Below, piece by piece: positions 53,191-64,000 of a stretch of DNA of 64,000 nt. The DNA is from Hemerocallis citrina (lineage: Eukaryota > Streptophyta > Magnoliopsida > Asparagales > Asphodelaceae). Every line of letters starts with the position of its first letter. Within the stretch, counting starts at the first letter, position 1. The DNA is taken from assembly GCA_017893485.1 (NCBI GenBank), contig JACEHZ010000375.1, forward strand, positions 62,001 through 126,000, in the 5' to 3' direction. The notes under the pieces were generated by a model. It made no database searches. It was not told the DNA's origin and saw only the letters and a program-made list of their open reading frames with translations. The position numbers and the translations under genes were made by a program.

Positions 53191-54198
53191 TGTTGACTCT
53201 TAGTTTGGTGTGCACAAAACGTGTCTATAAATACTAATAAGTTTAAATTGAGTTATTCAGATTTTCAGGATCAAATATATCCATAAGAGATCCAAGAGAG
53301 ATTCAAGAATATTTAAAGGAGGAAGGTAATAAAGAAAGATTAAGAAATCAAGCAAAAGAAGAAGATATTCAAAAAGACCAGTTAATTGATTAGTGTCCAA
53401 GAAAGCTATCAAGACCAGTTGCTATCATTCTATATTTGTGAGATTTAATCTGTAAGAGTATTGATTGATTGATTGATTGATTGATTAGTTTTTGGTAAGA
53501 ATATAAAGTGGATTCGGCATGAACAGCGCGATACCGGTCGACCGTACCTAATGACGGTCGACCGCATCGCAGTCGACTAGAACTCCCAAGTATGTAAGAA
53601 GCAGTCGACCCTTCATCTCTCTACTTTACGTCAGAGAGATGAACGGTCGTCTGCATCGAGATTGCGGTCGATCGTACTTTGCGCTGTTCACATTTTTAGA
53701 ATGTATCGTTTCTAATTTTGATCGATACACTTCCCAATCTATTTAATTGGCCGAACCCACTTTGTATTCTTCATCTATTACTTTTGAGAAAAATCTTCTG
53801 AACTAATCTTTCAACGATCAATTTGAGTGCGTGTGACAACTATTTTGTATTCTTCAGTCAGGATCATTTAAGATCTTGAGTTTTTTTTTCTTTTCTTCCA
53901 CTTCGGTGAGATTGACGAGACTTGTGTTAGAAGTCCTGTGGGTGTAATAGGTCTCTCGGCCTGAATCTGAGAATCACTGTACAAGGATTTTGAGGATAGT
54001 GGAATGCTTGTGGCGGAGAATTGCTACAAGTAGGAGGTATGGACGTAAACCTTGGGTTCGAACCACGTTACATCGCTGCATCACTTGTGCTATCTGCGTT
54101 TGCTCTTCTTAACTCTTTTTATTTACTCTGCACTTTATTTTATTTATTTTTTTATTCCGCACAATCACCCTATTCACCCCTCCCTAGGGTGATTTACA
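53191..54198 (+). repeat. SIRE 3' LTR
   Basis: 1,008 bp. (ATTG)n tract at about 53459-53485. Palindromes CGGTCGACCG at 53535 and 53555 (20 bp apart), CAGTCGAC at 53570 and 53602 (32 bp), and a pair at 53644/53665 (21 bp). Ends CACCCCTCCCTAGGGTGA-type sequence and TTTACA. Confidence 0.9.
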
Positions 54199-54203
54199 AG
54201 TTG

Positions 54204-54643
54204 GGTTTATAACCAAACAAATCATAACTTTGTAACTAAACAAACCCGTGCAATACGCATCCAAACTAAATCCAACAATATATACGCGTACTGCATGTGT
54301 CACCAAAATCAAAACATTCAAATATAAACTATTTTTTTTAATTCGATAAATTTTCATTTAATTTATTGACTATATTTTTAGTAGGCGTGCATCACATGTA
54401 CATTATACTAATTTTAAGTTAAAGGTAGATTATAACCACCATGTTTCATTAAAATGAAGTAAAATATAGACAAATTACAAACAGAAAGTAAAACATAAAA
54501 CCTCCAATTATATAAGAGGGTGGGACCATTGGTCTAAACAACATAACGAGTACAAAGATATATGAAAGGAAAAACATAAGAAAATGCTCACTTCAACAAG
54601 GTCCGGGAGGGTAGGAAGAATGCATGCCTCTCAATCTACTCGA
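54204..54643. other. AT-rich DNA between SIRE and LINE remnant
   Basis: No gene seen. It may include the 3' UTR of the LINE fragment. Confidence 0.4.
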
Positions 54644-55294
54644 TCACAATCTCCTCGTCATCGTACTCTTCTTCCTGAAAGGTTCTAACAATCCCACTCT
54701 AGGACCCAACGCTGTAGTTGTAGCCCAGAAAGAAATCAAATGCATAATAAGAGTTATATTGCCAGAAATACTATTACGAGTCCCACGAAAGTAAAATCTA
54801 TTTCTGTCTAGCCATCCATAGGTGCTTAGGGGTAACTGGTTGTTCCTAGGGATCTCAAAACCTCCATTAGTACCACTTTGCTCCTGGAGTAGTTCACAAA
54901 GAGGTGGTTTCTCGTCTCCCAAGTGTGTAATGCAAAAATAGCAATCGGTTGTGATGTTCGGCTGTCTTTTAGAGAGATTTTCCCGTGTAAGGATTGCATC
55001 AATTAGGACTAGCCAGAGGAAGACTGTAACCTTTAGTGGAGCTTTTGCTTTCCAGAGGACTGAGGACCAGCTTGTAGTACACCCTCTAAAGTGTATACGG
55101 TTATAGAGCGACCACACCGAGAAAGAGCCATTCTTTTCCAATTCCCAGACTTTTCGGTCAGGGCCTTGACAGCATCTTACCAATGAATGTATGATATAAG
55201 TTTGCAACTCTACAAGTTTCTCCTCAGAGTCCAAATTAAGTCCCGATTTAAAGGAAGGTCTCCAAGATCCACTTTTCCAGCTTTGGGCTACTGT
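54644..55294 (-). pseudogene. LINE fragment: reverse-transcriptase zinc-binding domain
   Basis: Minus strand, broken at 55294 by Tekay-3. DRKVWELEKNGSFSVWSLYN, WSSVLWKAKAPLKVTVFLW and an ILTRENLSKR segment, followed by CYFC, are the zf-RVT domain found at the C-terminus of plant LINE (non-LTR) ORF2 proteins. After CYFC the frame shifts, so the last third is scrambled. The apparent ORF extends a few codons into the Tekay-3 LTR, which is artefact. The 5' part should lie beyond the right edge of the window. Confidence 0.8.
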
Positions 55295-55396
55295 TGTAAT
55301 GCCCCAGATTTTCAAATAATGCTTAAAGATTAATAAATAAATTAAATTTATTTTTGGTGATTTAATAAATATTTTAATGAAATTTACTCTTTTTAC

Positions 55397-55413
55397 ACGT
55401 GCAAAACACGTGC
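55397..55413 (+). promoter_or_regulatory. G-box doublet, Tekay-3 LTR
   Basis: Two CACGTG hexamers 11 bp apart, 102 bp from the LTR start. In the 3' LTR (63729) the second has mutated. Confidence 0.5.
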
Positions 55414-55916
55414 AAATATTTTCTTGGGAAGTTCAAAGTCAGAAATTATTTTAGGGAAACTCATTAATTATTATTAGATATTATTTGTGAATTTTCTGGA
55501 TTTTTCTAATAATTATTTGACCTATTTGCAAATATTACAAAAAGATGGACTTTTGTGCAAAATTACCACTTGGAGTAAAAACTCCAGATTTTTAGATTTT
55601 TGGGCTGGGCATGATGCCTAGTCAACTCAAAGATAAAGATTCTACTTTTTGTTTTAATAAATTTGGTTTATTTTGCAAGTTTTGATAAAGAAGGGTATTT
55701 TTGTAAAATTGCCACTTAGAGGGCAAAAGTACAATTTCGTTTTCTGGGTTTTCAAAATAGTGCCGGCTGATAATAGAGTGGTTATACTTGTTTTTAAATT
55801 TCAATTAAGATGGTTTTATTTAATTTCCAAGTATAAGGATCTATATATGTAAAGATATATTTAAAAGAAGTATTTTGCAAATCTATTCAAAAACCCACGA
55901 TACACAAATTCCAGCT

Positions 55917-55942
55917 TATTAAAGGTGGGGTGCAGCCGTCTC
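55917..55942 (+). promoter_or_regulatory. Core promoter, Tekay-3 LTR
   Basis: TATTAAAG followed by GTGCAGCCGTC, shared with the solo LTR at 6804 and the Tekay-2 LTR at 44489. Confidence 0.55.
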
Positions 55943-58747
55943 TTTGCTGCACAACACAAAGGGATTTATTGTTATTATTTTTTTGGATTTTTAAAGCAAG
56001 GATCTTGGTTTTCTTGCGAAAGGATGAATTTTTCTTATTTCTTTATTATCTTCGATTGATTCTTCAATTAGGTGAGTGACATGTGTTTATTTTCTTATTG
56101 TTCTAAGCATGTTGTATGTGATGATTTATATATTAGAAATATTTTAGATTTTGGTATGAAGATATAATGAATTTTGATGAGTAGATGAATTAAAAATTGA
56201 ATCCTTGCATGAAACATATGCTTTGATGATTAGAAGTACATATAGATGACTTGAGATTGCTAAGAACCCAATAGAAATCATGAGTAGGGTGTTTTATTTC
56301 ATACTTTTTCTTTTTTAATTGTTCATATTAAGGTTGTATGATGCTTTATCTCAAAAAGTGAACAAAACTTAACTTTTACTGTGTATGTTGGGTGCACACT
56401 CTCTTTTGATATTTTGAAGAATAAAATTTGATGAATAGTTGTTATAATTGCATTATATTCGTGGATAAACTGATGTAAGTTATTGAGTATGTGTATTACA
56501 AGTTATAGAAGGATTTGTTGGATCAAAATATCAAGTTTTGAAGTGGGATTTGAGTAATTGTTTTCGGATCTGTAGTTGTGCAGGCCGAAAATTGCTTTGA
56601 AGCTTTTTGTGAAATCTTGTTTTAGATTTGAGTGGTTTGACACTGAGGTGGTTTGGAACAATAAACTACATATATACAATGCTTTCTTAATGTTTAACTA
56701 ATGCACAAATACACTCATATACACATTCACATTCATAATCTACTGTTTTGAAGATTTTGTGAAATTTGATAGGGTTTTGATTGGATTTCACTTGTTTGAT
56801 TCTGAGATGAGTTTAAATATCTTACTACTCCTATTTGAAGAGTTTCGATGCTATACTGATTCTTAAACACTTGTAAGATTATATATATATACATGTATAC
56901 TCTTTTACTGGTTTTGAAGAATTTTTGTGAAAGATTTACTCTTTTGAGTTCTTGATATGTTTTGATGTGTTATAAGTTCGTATACATCATACAAGTTATA
57001 ATTAATCATCTCAGGAAGTTTAATTTTGATTTTACAAAGTTTAATTGAGTATCAGTCGAAACATGCACAAAAATTCCTACCAGGCTGTATAGTAGGTCAC
57101 GGTCGACCGTCATGTTTCTATTTTGAGAATTCTCAATTGACACTCGACTGCTCTGTCTGAGAGGTCGACCGTCAATTGTTTCTTTTGGCTGTTTTGGTTG
57201 AGTTTCTTCGTTTTTTTTAAATGGTTATTTCCTCGATATTATGGATTATTACTCCATTATTTTAGATGGTGTTTTTATTACAGATTACAGTATTTTACTG
57301 AGAATTATATTTTATTTATAATAGAGTTTTAAATGTTTTCTTATGACCTTATTAAGTGAGTTATACGTGTTTTCAAAAGAATTTATGTTTTGGTGATATT
57401 CTACGACTTAAAAAATGTGATTTTCTATTATTTAATAGTTGTAATATTTTATTTGAATTCTGGAATTTTATGAGCACACTAAATGAATTTGAATTTTGTT
57501 GATTTAAGAGATTTTCTTAATATAAACGTTTTGATAATGGATTTGTGAGTTTTATTGAAAAGTTTTGGTGTGATGGTTGAGTTGTGAGTCTCTAGAGGAT
57601 GTGTGGGACCTTAGGCACCGATAGTTGAGGTTTTATGGTTTGGCCAGTTGTGGTTGTATTGTTGATCAGTTGAGTTCAGTCCAGTAGGGTACACCAACTC
57701 TAGGAGATTCGTAATTAATTAATTAACTTATAACAAGATAAGAACATACACTAGATGGTGATATGTTGAAATGAGTGCAAACGTGATTTATTGACTCCAG
57801 GATGATCCAAGGAGCGAGATATTTCCCAGTATTCCGGGACGATGGACGTATGGGCCACAGAGTGATCTGCGGAGTGGGATTTATCTCCAGTAATCTAAGG
57901 ACGAGAGCGATGCTCATGGGATGTTTGTGCAATGAGGGTTCTAGGATGACCTGCGGAGAGATGCAATCTCTAGTTTTCGGGACGATGGACGTAAGGGCCA
58001 CAGAATGATCCGCGGGTGGGATTGGCCTCCAGTATTCCAAGGGCGAGAACCGATACTTGCAGAATATCTAAATCTCATAGTAGCCACCGCAGTAGGATTA
58101 GTTGCATAACGGGGGATTAAACCCTATCAAGTGGAGAACGATAAGGGCTTGCACCGGACCTATGTAGAGTGGGATGCATAGAATCCGACAAGTATGCATT
58201 AGAGAGTCAGCATATAGCATTGGTGTTTTCTTGACTTGGTTTTATGCATGTTGTTTCCTATTTTCCTACACTTGGCACTTAGTCTAGTTTCACTTGATGT
58301 TTTCTTGTTTTATTTATTGTTCTTTCTTATTGCATTTATTCCTACTGTTGGTACATGTTGTTTATGACTCCATGCCTTATGTTTTATTTATGTTGCATTT
58401 ATTTTTATGCTACTCACACCATTATGGCTGACCCCTGTAGTTTTGGGGGTTAGGGTTATCTTTAGCCTTATGTTTTACAGGTAGGTGCCTATAGCTTGCG
58501 ATTTGGATGCATGTGCTAGATTGATGTTATGCCTTATGTAAATTGTAAAAGAATGTGTTGTAATAGAAAGAATTTGTAATTCAAGGTGTTTGTTTTTCAC
58601 TGTACTTTGTAAAGAATTAATGTAATAAAAGTTGAAAATTTTTATCTGTGTTTTGGCTATGTTTACTATTACAATTGAGGTTGATACTGAAAATTGTGCC
58701 ACATATTTCTGAGATATCATATTGAAAATTCGGGGCGCTACAGAGAT

Positions 58748-58760
58748 TGGTATCAGAGCA
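58748..58760 (+). other. Primer binding site of Tekay-3 (tRNA-iMet)
   Basis: TGGTATCAGAGCA, five bases after the LTR end. Confidence 0.9.
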
Positions 58761-58981
58761 TGCTTCAATAATAATAATAAACATGGTATAAAAATAAACC
58801 TAGGTGTTGACTCTAGAGCGTGAGTACTTAGGCGTGGATATTAGAGTGTGAGTATCACACAGAGTTAGAACATGATGTTTTGGTTTGGAGTATGGTTGAG
58901 GTTTTGCCATGAGGTATTGATGTGAATATGAATTGTATTGTAATACTGTAACTTTACCCTCATTTTGCAGTATTCAGTATA

Positions 58982-60025
58982 ATGGCAGGACCCAGGACCA
59001 GGAATGGTGGTAATGGTGATGGGGCTGGAAGCTCCCATGAGGCTGGACTTGATCTTGAGACTGAGATTGCCAGGGTGTATCAGATCTTTAGTGCATTCAT
59101 GGTAGCTAATATGGCTCAGAATCAGAATCAGGGGGCTGGACCAGTGTTTGTCAATGCTGATTCGATCAAGCAGGTTGAGTCCTTCAAACAGATGAAGACG
59201 CTAGTGTTTTAGGGGCAGTCTGATCCAAATGAGGCTGATTATTGGGTTAGACAGATGGCGATGGTCTTCGAAGTCTTGGAAACCCCAGCAGTCAATAAGG
59301 TGAAATTGGCTACTATGCAGTTGGAGAAGGATGCTAGCGTCTGGTGGTAGTCAGTGAAGAGGATTTTTGGAGATCAGCAGGTAACTTGGGAAGCTTTTAT
59401 GGATGAATTTAGGGATCATTTCTTTCCTCTGGATATTCAGGAGAAGAAGGCAACAGAATTCTTTAATATGCAGCAGGCAATATGACAGTGCATGAATATG
59501 AGACTAAGTTCGCTCAGCTGTCAAGGTATGCACCACAGCTGATTGTTGATGAAGCGAAGAAGGCCAAGAAATTCGAGCAAGGCTTGAGGCCGAATTTGAG
59601 GTCGATGATGATTCCTTTGGGCATAAGGAGGTTTGATAAGCTGGTCAGGAGAGCAGCTATGACAGAAGAGGATATGGACCAGTTCTAGAAGAAGTAAGGG
59701 ACTTGGAATAGGAGAAAGATGCCAGTAGCTAGTCAGAGTGGGAAGAAGTTCCCAGTGAAGCAGGGAAAGTTCAGTAGGCCAGAGCAGAGGGCACCTGCAA
59801 CTCAGGAGGTGGCTTGTTACTACTGTAAGGAGGCAGGTCACTTCAAGTCAGCATGTCCTAAACTGGCGAAACAGACTTGTTTTCAGTATGGGCAAGTGGG
59901 GCATACTAAGCTTTTCTGTCCACGATTGAAGAGGGAAGGTTCAGGCAGAGACAAATTTCAGAGATAAGGGCGAGTGTTCACATTGACTAAGGAGGATGCG
60001 GGTAACTCAGAGGATGTGATCCAGG
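58982..60025 (+). pseudogene. gag: Tekay-3 Gag
   Basis: The start ATG at 58982 follows the acceptor-like TTTTGCAG as in Tekay-2. MAGPRTRNGG aligns with the other two Gag starts. Capsid blocks: QVESFKQMK, VNKVKLATMQLEKDASVWW, HEYETKFAQLSRYAPQL. Breaks: TAG near 59211 and 59348, a 1-nt deletion near 59478, stops near 59686 and 59695 and at 59965. First zinc knuckle CYYCKEAGHFKSAC is intact; in the second the second Cys is Tyr (CFQYGQVGH). The coding block continues to GRVFTLTKEDAGNSEDVIQG at the intron-like boundary. Confidence 0.85.
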
Positions 60026-60122
60026 GTATGCGAGAATTTTGAATTTTTATCTATTCAATGTATTAAGTAAAACTTTGTTTGAGAATAAATTGGAGATTTA
60101 AGTATCATTCTTCATGTAACAG
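60026..60122 (+). other. Intron-like GT...AG segment between gag and protease (Tekay-3)
   Basis: 97 nt, AT-rich, donor GTATGC, acceptor TTCTTCATGTAACAG. Its length is not a multiple of three and it holds several stops, so gag and protease lie in different frames. Excision would join them in phase 1, at the same place as in Tekay-1. Confidence 0.65.
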
Positions 60123-61400
60123 GATTTGTTTTGGTTAATGGAATAAAAGCAAAAGTTTTATTTGATACTGGTTCTTCGCATACATTTGTGTCGCCCAATT
60201 TTGCAAAAGTCTTAGGTGTGAAACCTAAGTTGTTCTAGGCAGAGTCTTGTCGGTGGCACTGCCGTCAGGAGAAGAATTGATTGCTGATCGATATTACGAG
60301 GGCTGTGATATCAAGATTGGTGGGAGATTATTTGGCATTAATCTTATTGAGCTGCAAGTTCTGGGTGTGGATGTGATTGTAGGCATTGATTGGATGACAA
60401 TATATGATGCCACAATTGAATGCAAGAAGAAAGAGGTGTTGGTGAAGGCACCAGGTGGTCCCACAGTGACTTTTCAGGAGAAGATGAAGGACTCGAAGGT
60501 GGTTGCAGTGGCATCTAAGTTGATGATTCCAGATGAAGTCAGAGGCATTCCAGTTGTCAGGAATTTTCTTACAGTGTTCTTGGAAGATTTACCAGGATTT
60601 CCGCCGCAACGAGATGTGGAGTTTTGCATTAATGTTCAGCCTGGGAGTGCTTCGCTTTCTAAGGCTTCGTACAGGATGACACCTATAGAGCAGGATGAAT
60701 TTAAGAAGCAGATTGAAGAATTGCTAAGTAAGGGTTTTATCAGGCCGGGTTCTTCACCGTGGGGTGCACCAGTATTGTTGGTCAAGAAGAAGGATGGGTC
60801 AATGAGGATGTGCGTTCACTATCGGGAGTTGAATAGGATGACTATTCAGAACAAGTATCCGCTTCCACGGATTGATGATCTGTTCAATAGGCTTCGGAGA
60901 GCAGCTGTGTTTTCAAATATTGATTTGAGATCAGGATATCATCAGGTTCGAGTCAAGGAGGAAGATGTGAGTAAAATAGCTTTCAGGACTCGTCATGGAC
61001 TCTATGAGTTTTTTGTAATGCCATTCGGAGTGACGAATGCGCCGAAGGTATTCATGGATATGATGAATCGGATATTACGGCCATTTATTGATTCCTTTGC
61101 GGTGGTTTTTATTGATGATATTTTGGTGTATTCGAAGTCGGAGGAAGAGCTTTCTATGCACTTGACATAGGTGTTACAAAAGTTACAGGAGCATAACTTG
61201 TATGCCAGGCTTTCGAAGTGTGAGTTTTGGAAGTTTGAGGTAGCTTTTCTTGGCCATATCATTTCTAAGGAGAGGGAGTGGCCACTGATCCTCAGAAGGT
61301 TGAAGCAGTGAAGGATTGGCCCAGGCCAATGTTAGTGAAGGAAGTCAGAAGTTTCTTGGGTTTGGCTGATACTACAGGAGATTTATTCAGGGCTATGCAC
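60123..61400 (+). pseudogene. Tekay-3 protease and reverse transcriptase
   Basis: Protease: VLFDTGSSHTFVSP (about 60155-60197), a frame break near 60237, then [12 protein letters not shown]: a [20 protein letters not shown] block, [38 protein letters not shown] and the catalytic [11 protein letters not shown] near 61105-61140. The canonical Asp of the IDYREL block is His here. A TAG at 61168-61170, an insertion near 61273 and a deletion near 61365 break the RT tail. Confidence 0.85.
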
Positions 61401-61414
61401 AGATTGCAGTTCCT

Positions 61415-62038
61415 TTGACAGGGTTGACTCGAAAGAATGTGGCATTCACATGGACTAATAAGTGTAAGGCGAGTTTTCTTGAGCTAAAGGAGAGGTTGAC
61501 GACTGCGCCTATATTAGCTTTACTACAGGATGGGAAGAATTATGATATCTTCAGTGATGCATCTCTCAGAGGTTTAGGGTGTGTCTTGATGCAGGAAGGC
61601 AAGGTCATTGCCTATGGTTCGAGACAGTTGCGTCCGCATGAGAAGAATTATTCGTCGCATGATTTGGAGTTAGTAGTTATTATCTTTGCCTTGAAGCAGT
61701 GGAGGCATTATGTATATGGTGAGAAGGTCAACATGTATACCGACAACAAGAGCCTGAAGTACATTTATCAGCATAATGATCTAAATCTTCGGCAGAGAAG
61801 GTGGTTGGAAGTATTTGAAGATATTCATCCTGAGATCAAGTATCATCCGGGCAAGGCGAATGTGGTGGCCGATGGGCATAGTTGGAAGAGCAGTTTGGCG
61901 AGCTTGATCACTACTCAGAGTGAGTTGGCAGCAGAGATTGATCAGGAAGGTTTTGAGGTGGTACTGCAGGGTTTGGGAGTGTCTTTGGCTCAGTTGAGAC
62001 TGCAGCCTTCTTTGAGAGAGCAGATTGTGGAAGGTTAG
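61415..62038 (+). pseudogene. Tekay-3 RNase H
   Basis: [18 protein letters not shown] and [11 protein letters not shown] carry the acidic catalytic residues. The DALSRK motif common at the end of this domain reads DGHSWK. The frame ends at a TAG (62036-62038) in the linker to integrase. Confidence 0.85.
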
Positions 62039-63436
62039 AAATCAGATGCAGAGATTCAGAAGATGTTGCAGTAGGTTTCCAATGACAAGTTGTCAGAGTT
62101 CCGTGTCCAAGATGGAGTTCTATGGATGAGTGAAAGGTTGTGTGTCCCAGAGAATGCAGATTTGAGGGAGAATATCTTGCAGGAGGCACATAGTACTTTG
62201 TTGTCAGTACATCCTGGAGGTGCAAAGATGTATAAGGACATCAAACAACACTTTTGGTGGTCCGGTATGAAGAGGGATGCGGCAGATTTTGTGGCGAGGT
62301 GTCTGACTTGTCAGCAGATCAAAGTAGAAAATCAGAGATCTGGAGGTTCTTTGCAGCCTTTGCCTATTCCAGAATGTAAGTGGGAGAATATCAGCATGGA
62401 TTTCATCACGGGGTTGCCGAGGAGTCCGAAGGGTAACAATTCGATTTGGGTTATTGTGGATCGCTTGACCAAGTCAGCTCACTTTTTGTCCATGAAGATT
62501 ACTTGATCGTTGGAGAAATTGGCAGAGTTGTACATTGATGAGATTGTGAGGCTTCATGGGGTTCCTGTATCGATTGTCTCTGACGGGGATGCGAGGTTCA
62601 CTTCGAGGTTTTGGAAGAGTCTGCAAGAAGCTTTGGGTCCTAGGACCGATTTTAGTACTGCCTTTCATCCTCAGATTGATGGTCAGACTGAAAGGGTGAA
62701 TCGGGTATTGGAAGATATGCTGAGAGCTTGTGTTATGGATTTCGGTGGTAGTTGGGAGAGCTACTTGGCATTGGGTGAGTTTGCTTACAACAACAGTTAC
62801 CATGCGAGTATCGGGATGGCTCCATATGAAGCTCTGTACGGGAGGAAGTGCAGAACACCTGTTTGTTAGTATAAGGTTGGCAAAAGGCAGATGTTTAGGC
62901 TAGAGATTGTGCAGCAAACATCGGAGAAAATTGAGTTGATTCGCAAGAGGTTGGTCGAGGCTCAGAGTCGGAAGAAGAGTTATGCAGACACTCGAAGAAG
63001 GGACTTGGAGTTTGAGGTTGGGGATGCAATTTTCCTCAAGGTATCTCTGACCAAAGGAGTGATCAGGTTTGGTAAGGAAGGCAAGTTGGCGCCAAGGTAT
63101 ATTGGGCCACACAGGATTTTGGGACGGATTGGTAAGACAGCATATAGGTTGGAGCTTCCGGAGGAGTTGGCACAGGTGCATGATGTGTTCCATGTGTCGT
63201 TGTTGAGGAAGTATGTGCCGGGTCAGAGTCATCAGTTGGTAGAAGTGCCTGAAGGTCTACAGGTGAACTTGAGTTACAAGGAGCAGCCTATAGAGATTGT
63301 TGATCCTAGGAAGAAGATTTTGAGGAGCAAGGTGATACCTATGTTCACGGTGTTGTGGAGGAACCAGCATTTCGAGGGGGCTACTTGGGAGCCGGAGGAT
63401 CGCATGCAGAAGGATTTTTCTGAGCTTTTTGTATGA
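62039..63436 (+). pseudogene. Tekay-3 integrase and chromodomain
   Basis: Zinc-binding domain: [17 protein letters not shown] and CLTCQQIK, complete. Catalytic core: [17 protein letters not shown] and DGQTERVNR, so all three D-D-E residues survive, unlike in Tekay-1. Stops near 62072, 62504 and 62868 break it. From 62891: C-terminal domain (KLAPRYIGPHRIL) and a chromodomain-like end (QPIEIVDPRKKIL, VLWRNQHFEGATWEPEDRM), finishing at 63436. Confidence 0.9.
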
Positions 63437-63626
63437 TTGTATTCTTTTGTATGATTGTAGTCTTTGAGTTGAGTTGTATTTCTTTTGTTAGATTGCATTC
63501 TCATGTGTAATTGTGTATTTCTTAAACTATGTTTCCATTTGTGAAATTTCAATTTCCTTTTGCCTATTTTGTTTGGACTCTATTAGTAGTAGTTCTGAGG
63601 ACAGAACTATTCTAATGAGAGAGTGA
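63437..63626 (+). other. Tekay-3 3' UTR and polypurine tract
   Basis: Non-coding. The TAATGAGAGAGTGA at 63613-63626 abuts the 3' LTR and corresponds to TAAGGAGGGAGTGA in Tekay-2. Confidence 0.75.
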
Positions 63627-64000
63627 TGTAATGCCCCAGATTTTTAAATAATGCTTTAAGATTAATAAATGAATTAAAATGATTTTTTGGTGATTTAATA
63701 AACATTTTTATGAAATTTACTCTTTTTACACGTGCAAAATATGTGCAAATATTTTTTTGGGAAGTTCAAAGTCCGCAATTATTTTAGGGAAACTCATTAA
63801 TTATTATTAGATATTATTTGTGAATTTTCTGGATTTTTCTAATAATTATTTGACCTATTTGCAAATATTACAAAAAGAGAAATTTTTGTGCAAAATTACC
63901 ACTTGGAGTGAAAACTCCAGATTTTTGGATTTTTGGGCTGGGCATGATGCCTAGTCAACTCAGAGGTAAAGAATCTACTTTTTGTTTTAATGAATTTGGT
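63627..64000 (+). repeat. Tekay-3 3' LTR, first 374 bp
   Basis: Matches the start of the 5' LTR at 55295 and runs off the window. Confidence 0.9.

Larger units (their letters stand above)
37185..54198 (+). mobile_element. SIRE-like Ty1/copia retrotransposon
   Basis: LTRs of about 1 kb (37185-38154 and 53191-54198) start TGTTGACTC; the 3' copy ends GATTTACA. Perfect TSD AGTTG at 37180-37184 and 54199-54203. PBS TGGTATCAGAGC follows the 5' LTR and a polypurine tract AAAGGGGGAGAT precedes the 3' LTR. Order gag, protease, integrase, RT, RNase H is the Ty1/copia order. A long gag with two zinc knuckles, LTRs near 1 kb and a long post-pol region fit the SIRE lineage. Many stops and indels make it dead. 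It is interrupted by the composite 38173-47202. Confidence 0.9.
55295..58742 (+). repeat. Tekay-3 5' LTR
   Basis: 3,448 bp, TGTAATGCCCCAG to GGGGCGCTACA. G-box doublet at 55397-55413; TATTAAAG at 55917 followed by GTGCAGCCGTC; GTCGAC palindromes at 57100, 57141 and 57162; a module of about 146-bp period (57780-58060); conserved tail block (58085-58215). Short ORFs here are unsupported. Confidence 0.9.
55295..64000 (+). mobile_element. Tekay-3: Tekay/Del-like chromovirus, truncated by window end
   Basis: 5' LTR 55295-58742, iMet PBS at 58748, gag, protease, RT, RNase H, integrase and chromodomain on the + strand, then a second LTR from 63627 that runs off the window. The left 5-bp flank is ACTGT. 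Coding regions carry many stops and indels, several at codons that are Gln or Trp in relatives, as expected for decay of methylated cytosines. Confidence 0.9.

Overview
The window is a nest of plant retrotransposons with almost no host sequence. AT-rich intergenic DNA, long LTRs, initiator-Met tRNA primer binding sites, Tat- and chromodomain-type Ty3/gypsy elements, a SIRE-like Ty1/copia element, a TRIM and a plant LINE fragment all point to heterochromatic nuclear DNA of a flowering plant, probably a eudicot. No single-copy host gene, rRNA gene, functional tRNA gene or CRISPR array was found. Most boundaries rest on TG...CA termini plus 5-bp target site duplications (TSDs) read directly from the sequence.

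Layout. (1) 249-36611 is a decayed Tat/Retand-like Ty3/gypsy element on the + strand: short LTRs, gag, protease, RT, two RNase H domains, integrase, then an 11-kb 3' region with tandem repeat arrays and an antisense, apparently spliced gene. (2) Its integrase is split by 5546-24424, a minus-strand Tekay/Del-like chromovirus (Tekay-1; TSD GGTTC/GGATC). The left LTR of Tekay-1 holds two further solo LTRs, 6015-9787 (TSD ACACT) and 12143-15426 (TSD CTAGG). (3) The Tat 3' region also holds a 183-bp fold-back element made of TRIM LTR ends (28150-28332, TSD GAAGA) and a minus-strand solo LTR (31339-34618, TSD CTACA). (4) 37185-54198 is a SIRE-like Ty1/copia element (TSD AGTTG). Just after its PBS sits a composite, 38173-47202, bounded by one TSD (GAGGT): a TRIM (38173-38924) directly abutting a gag-only Tekay-like element (Tekay-2, 38925-47202). 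(5) 54644-55294 is a LINE remnant on the minus strand, broken by (6) Tekay-3, 55295 to beyond the window end.

Relative order from nesting: the Tat element predates Tekay-1, which predates its two solo LTRs. SIRE predates the TRIM/Tekay-2 composite. The LINE predates Tekay-3. Tekay-2 looks youngest because its two LTRs are nearly identical, yet it has lost most of pol.

The most unusual signals are regulatory and architectural. GTCGAC-centred palindromes recur in at least five LTR families, repeatedly spaced 20-21 bp apart (two DNA turns). An intron-like GT...AG segment lies between gag and protease at the same site and phase in the Tekay-type elements. A leader ORF coding an acidic coiled-coil protein precedes gag in Tekay-1. 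Paired tRNA-like Pol III boxes occur in Tekay-1 LTRs. G-box doublets are spaced 11 bp near LTR starts. The fold-back element looks like an integrated palindrome of LTR ends.
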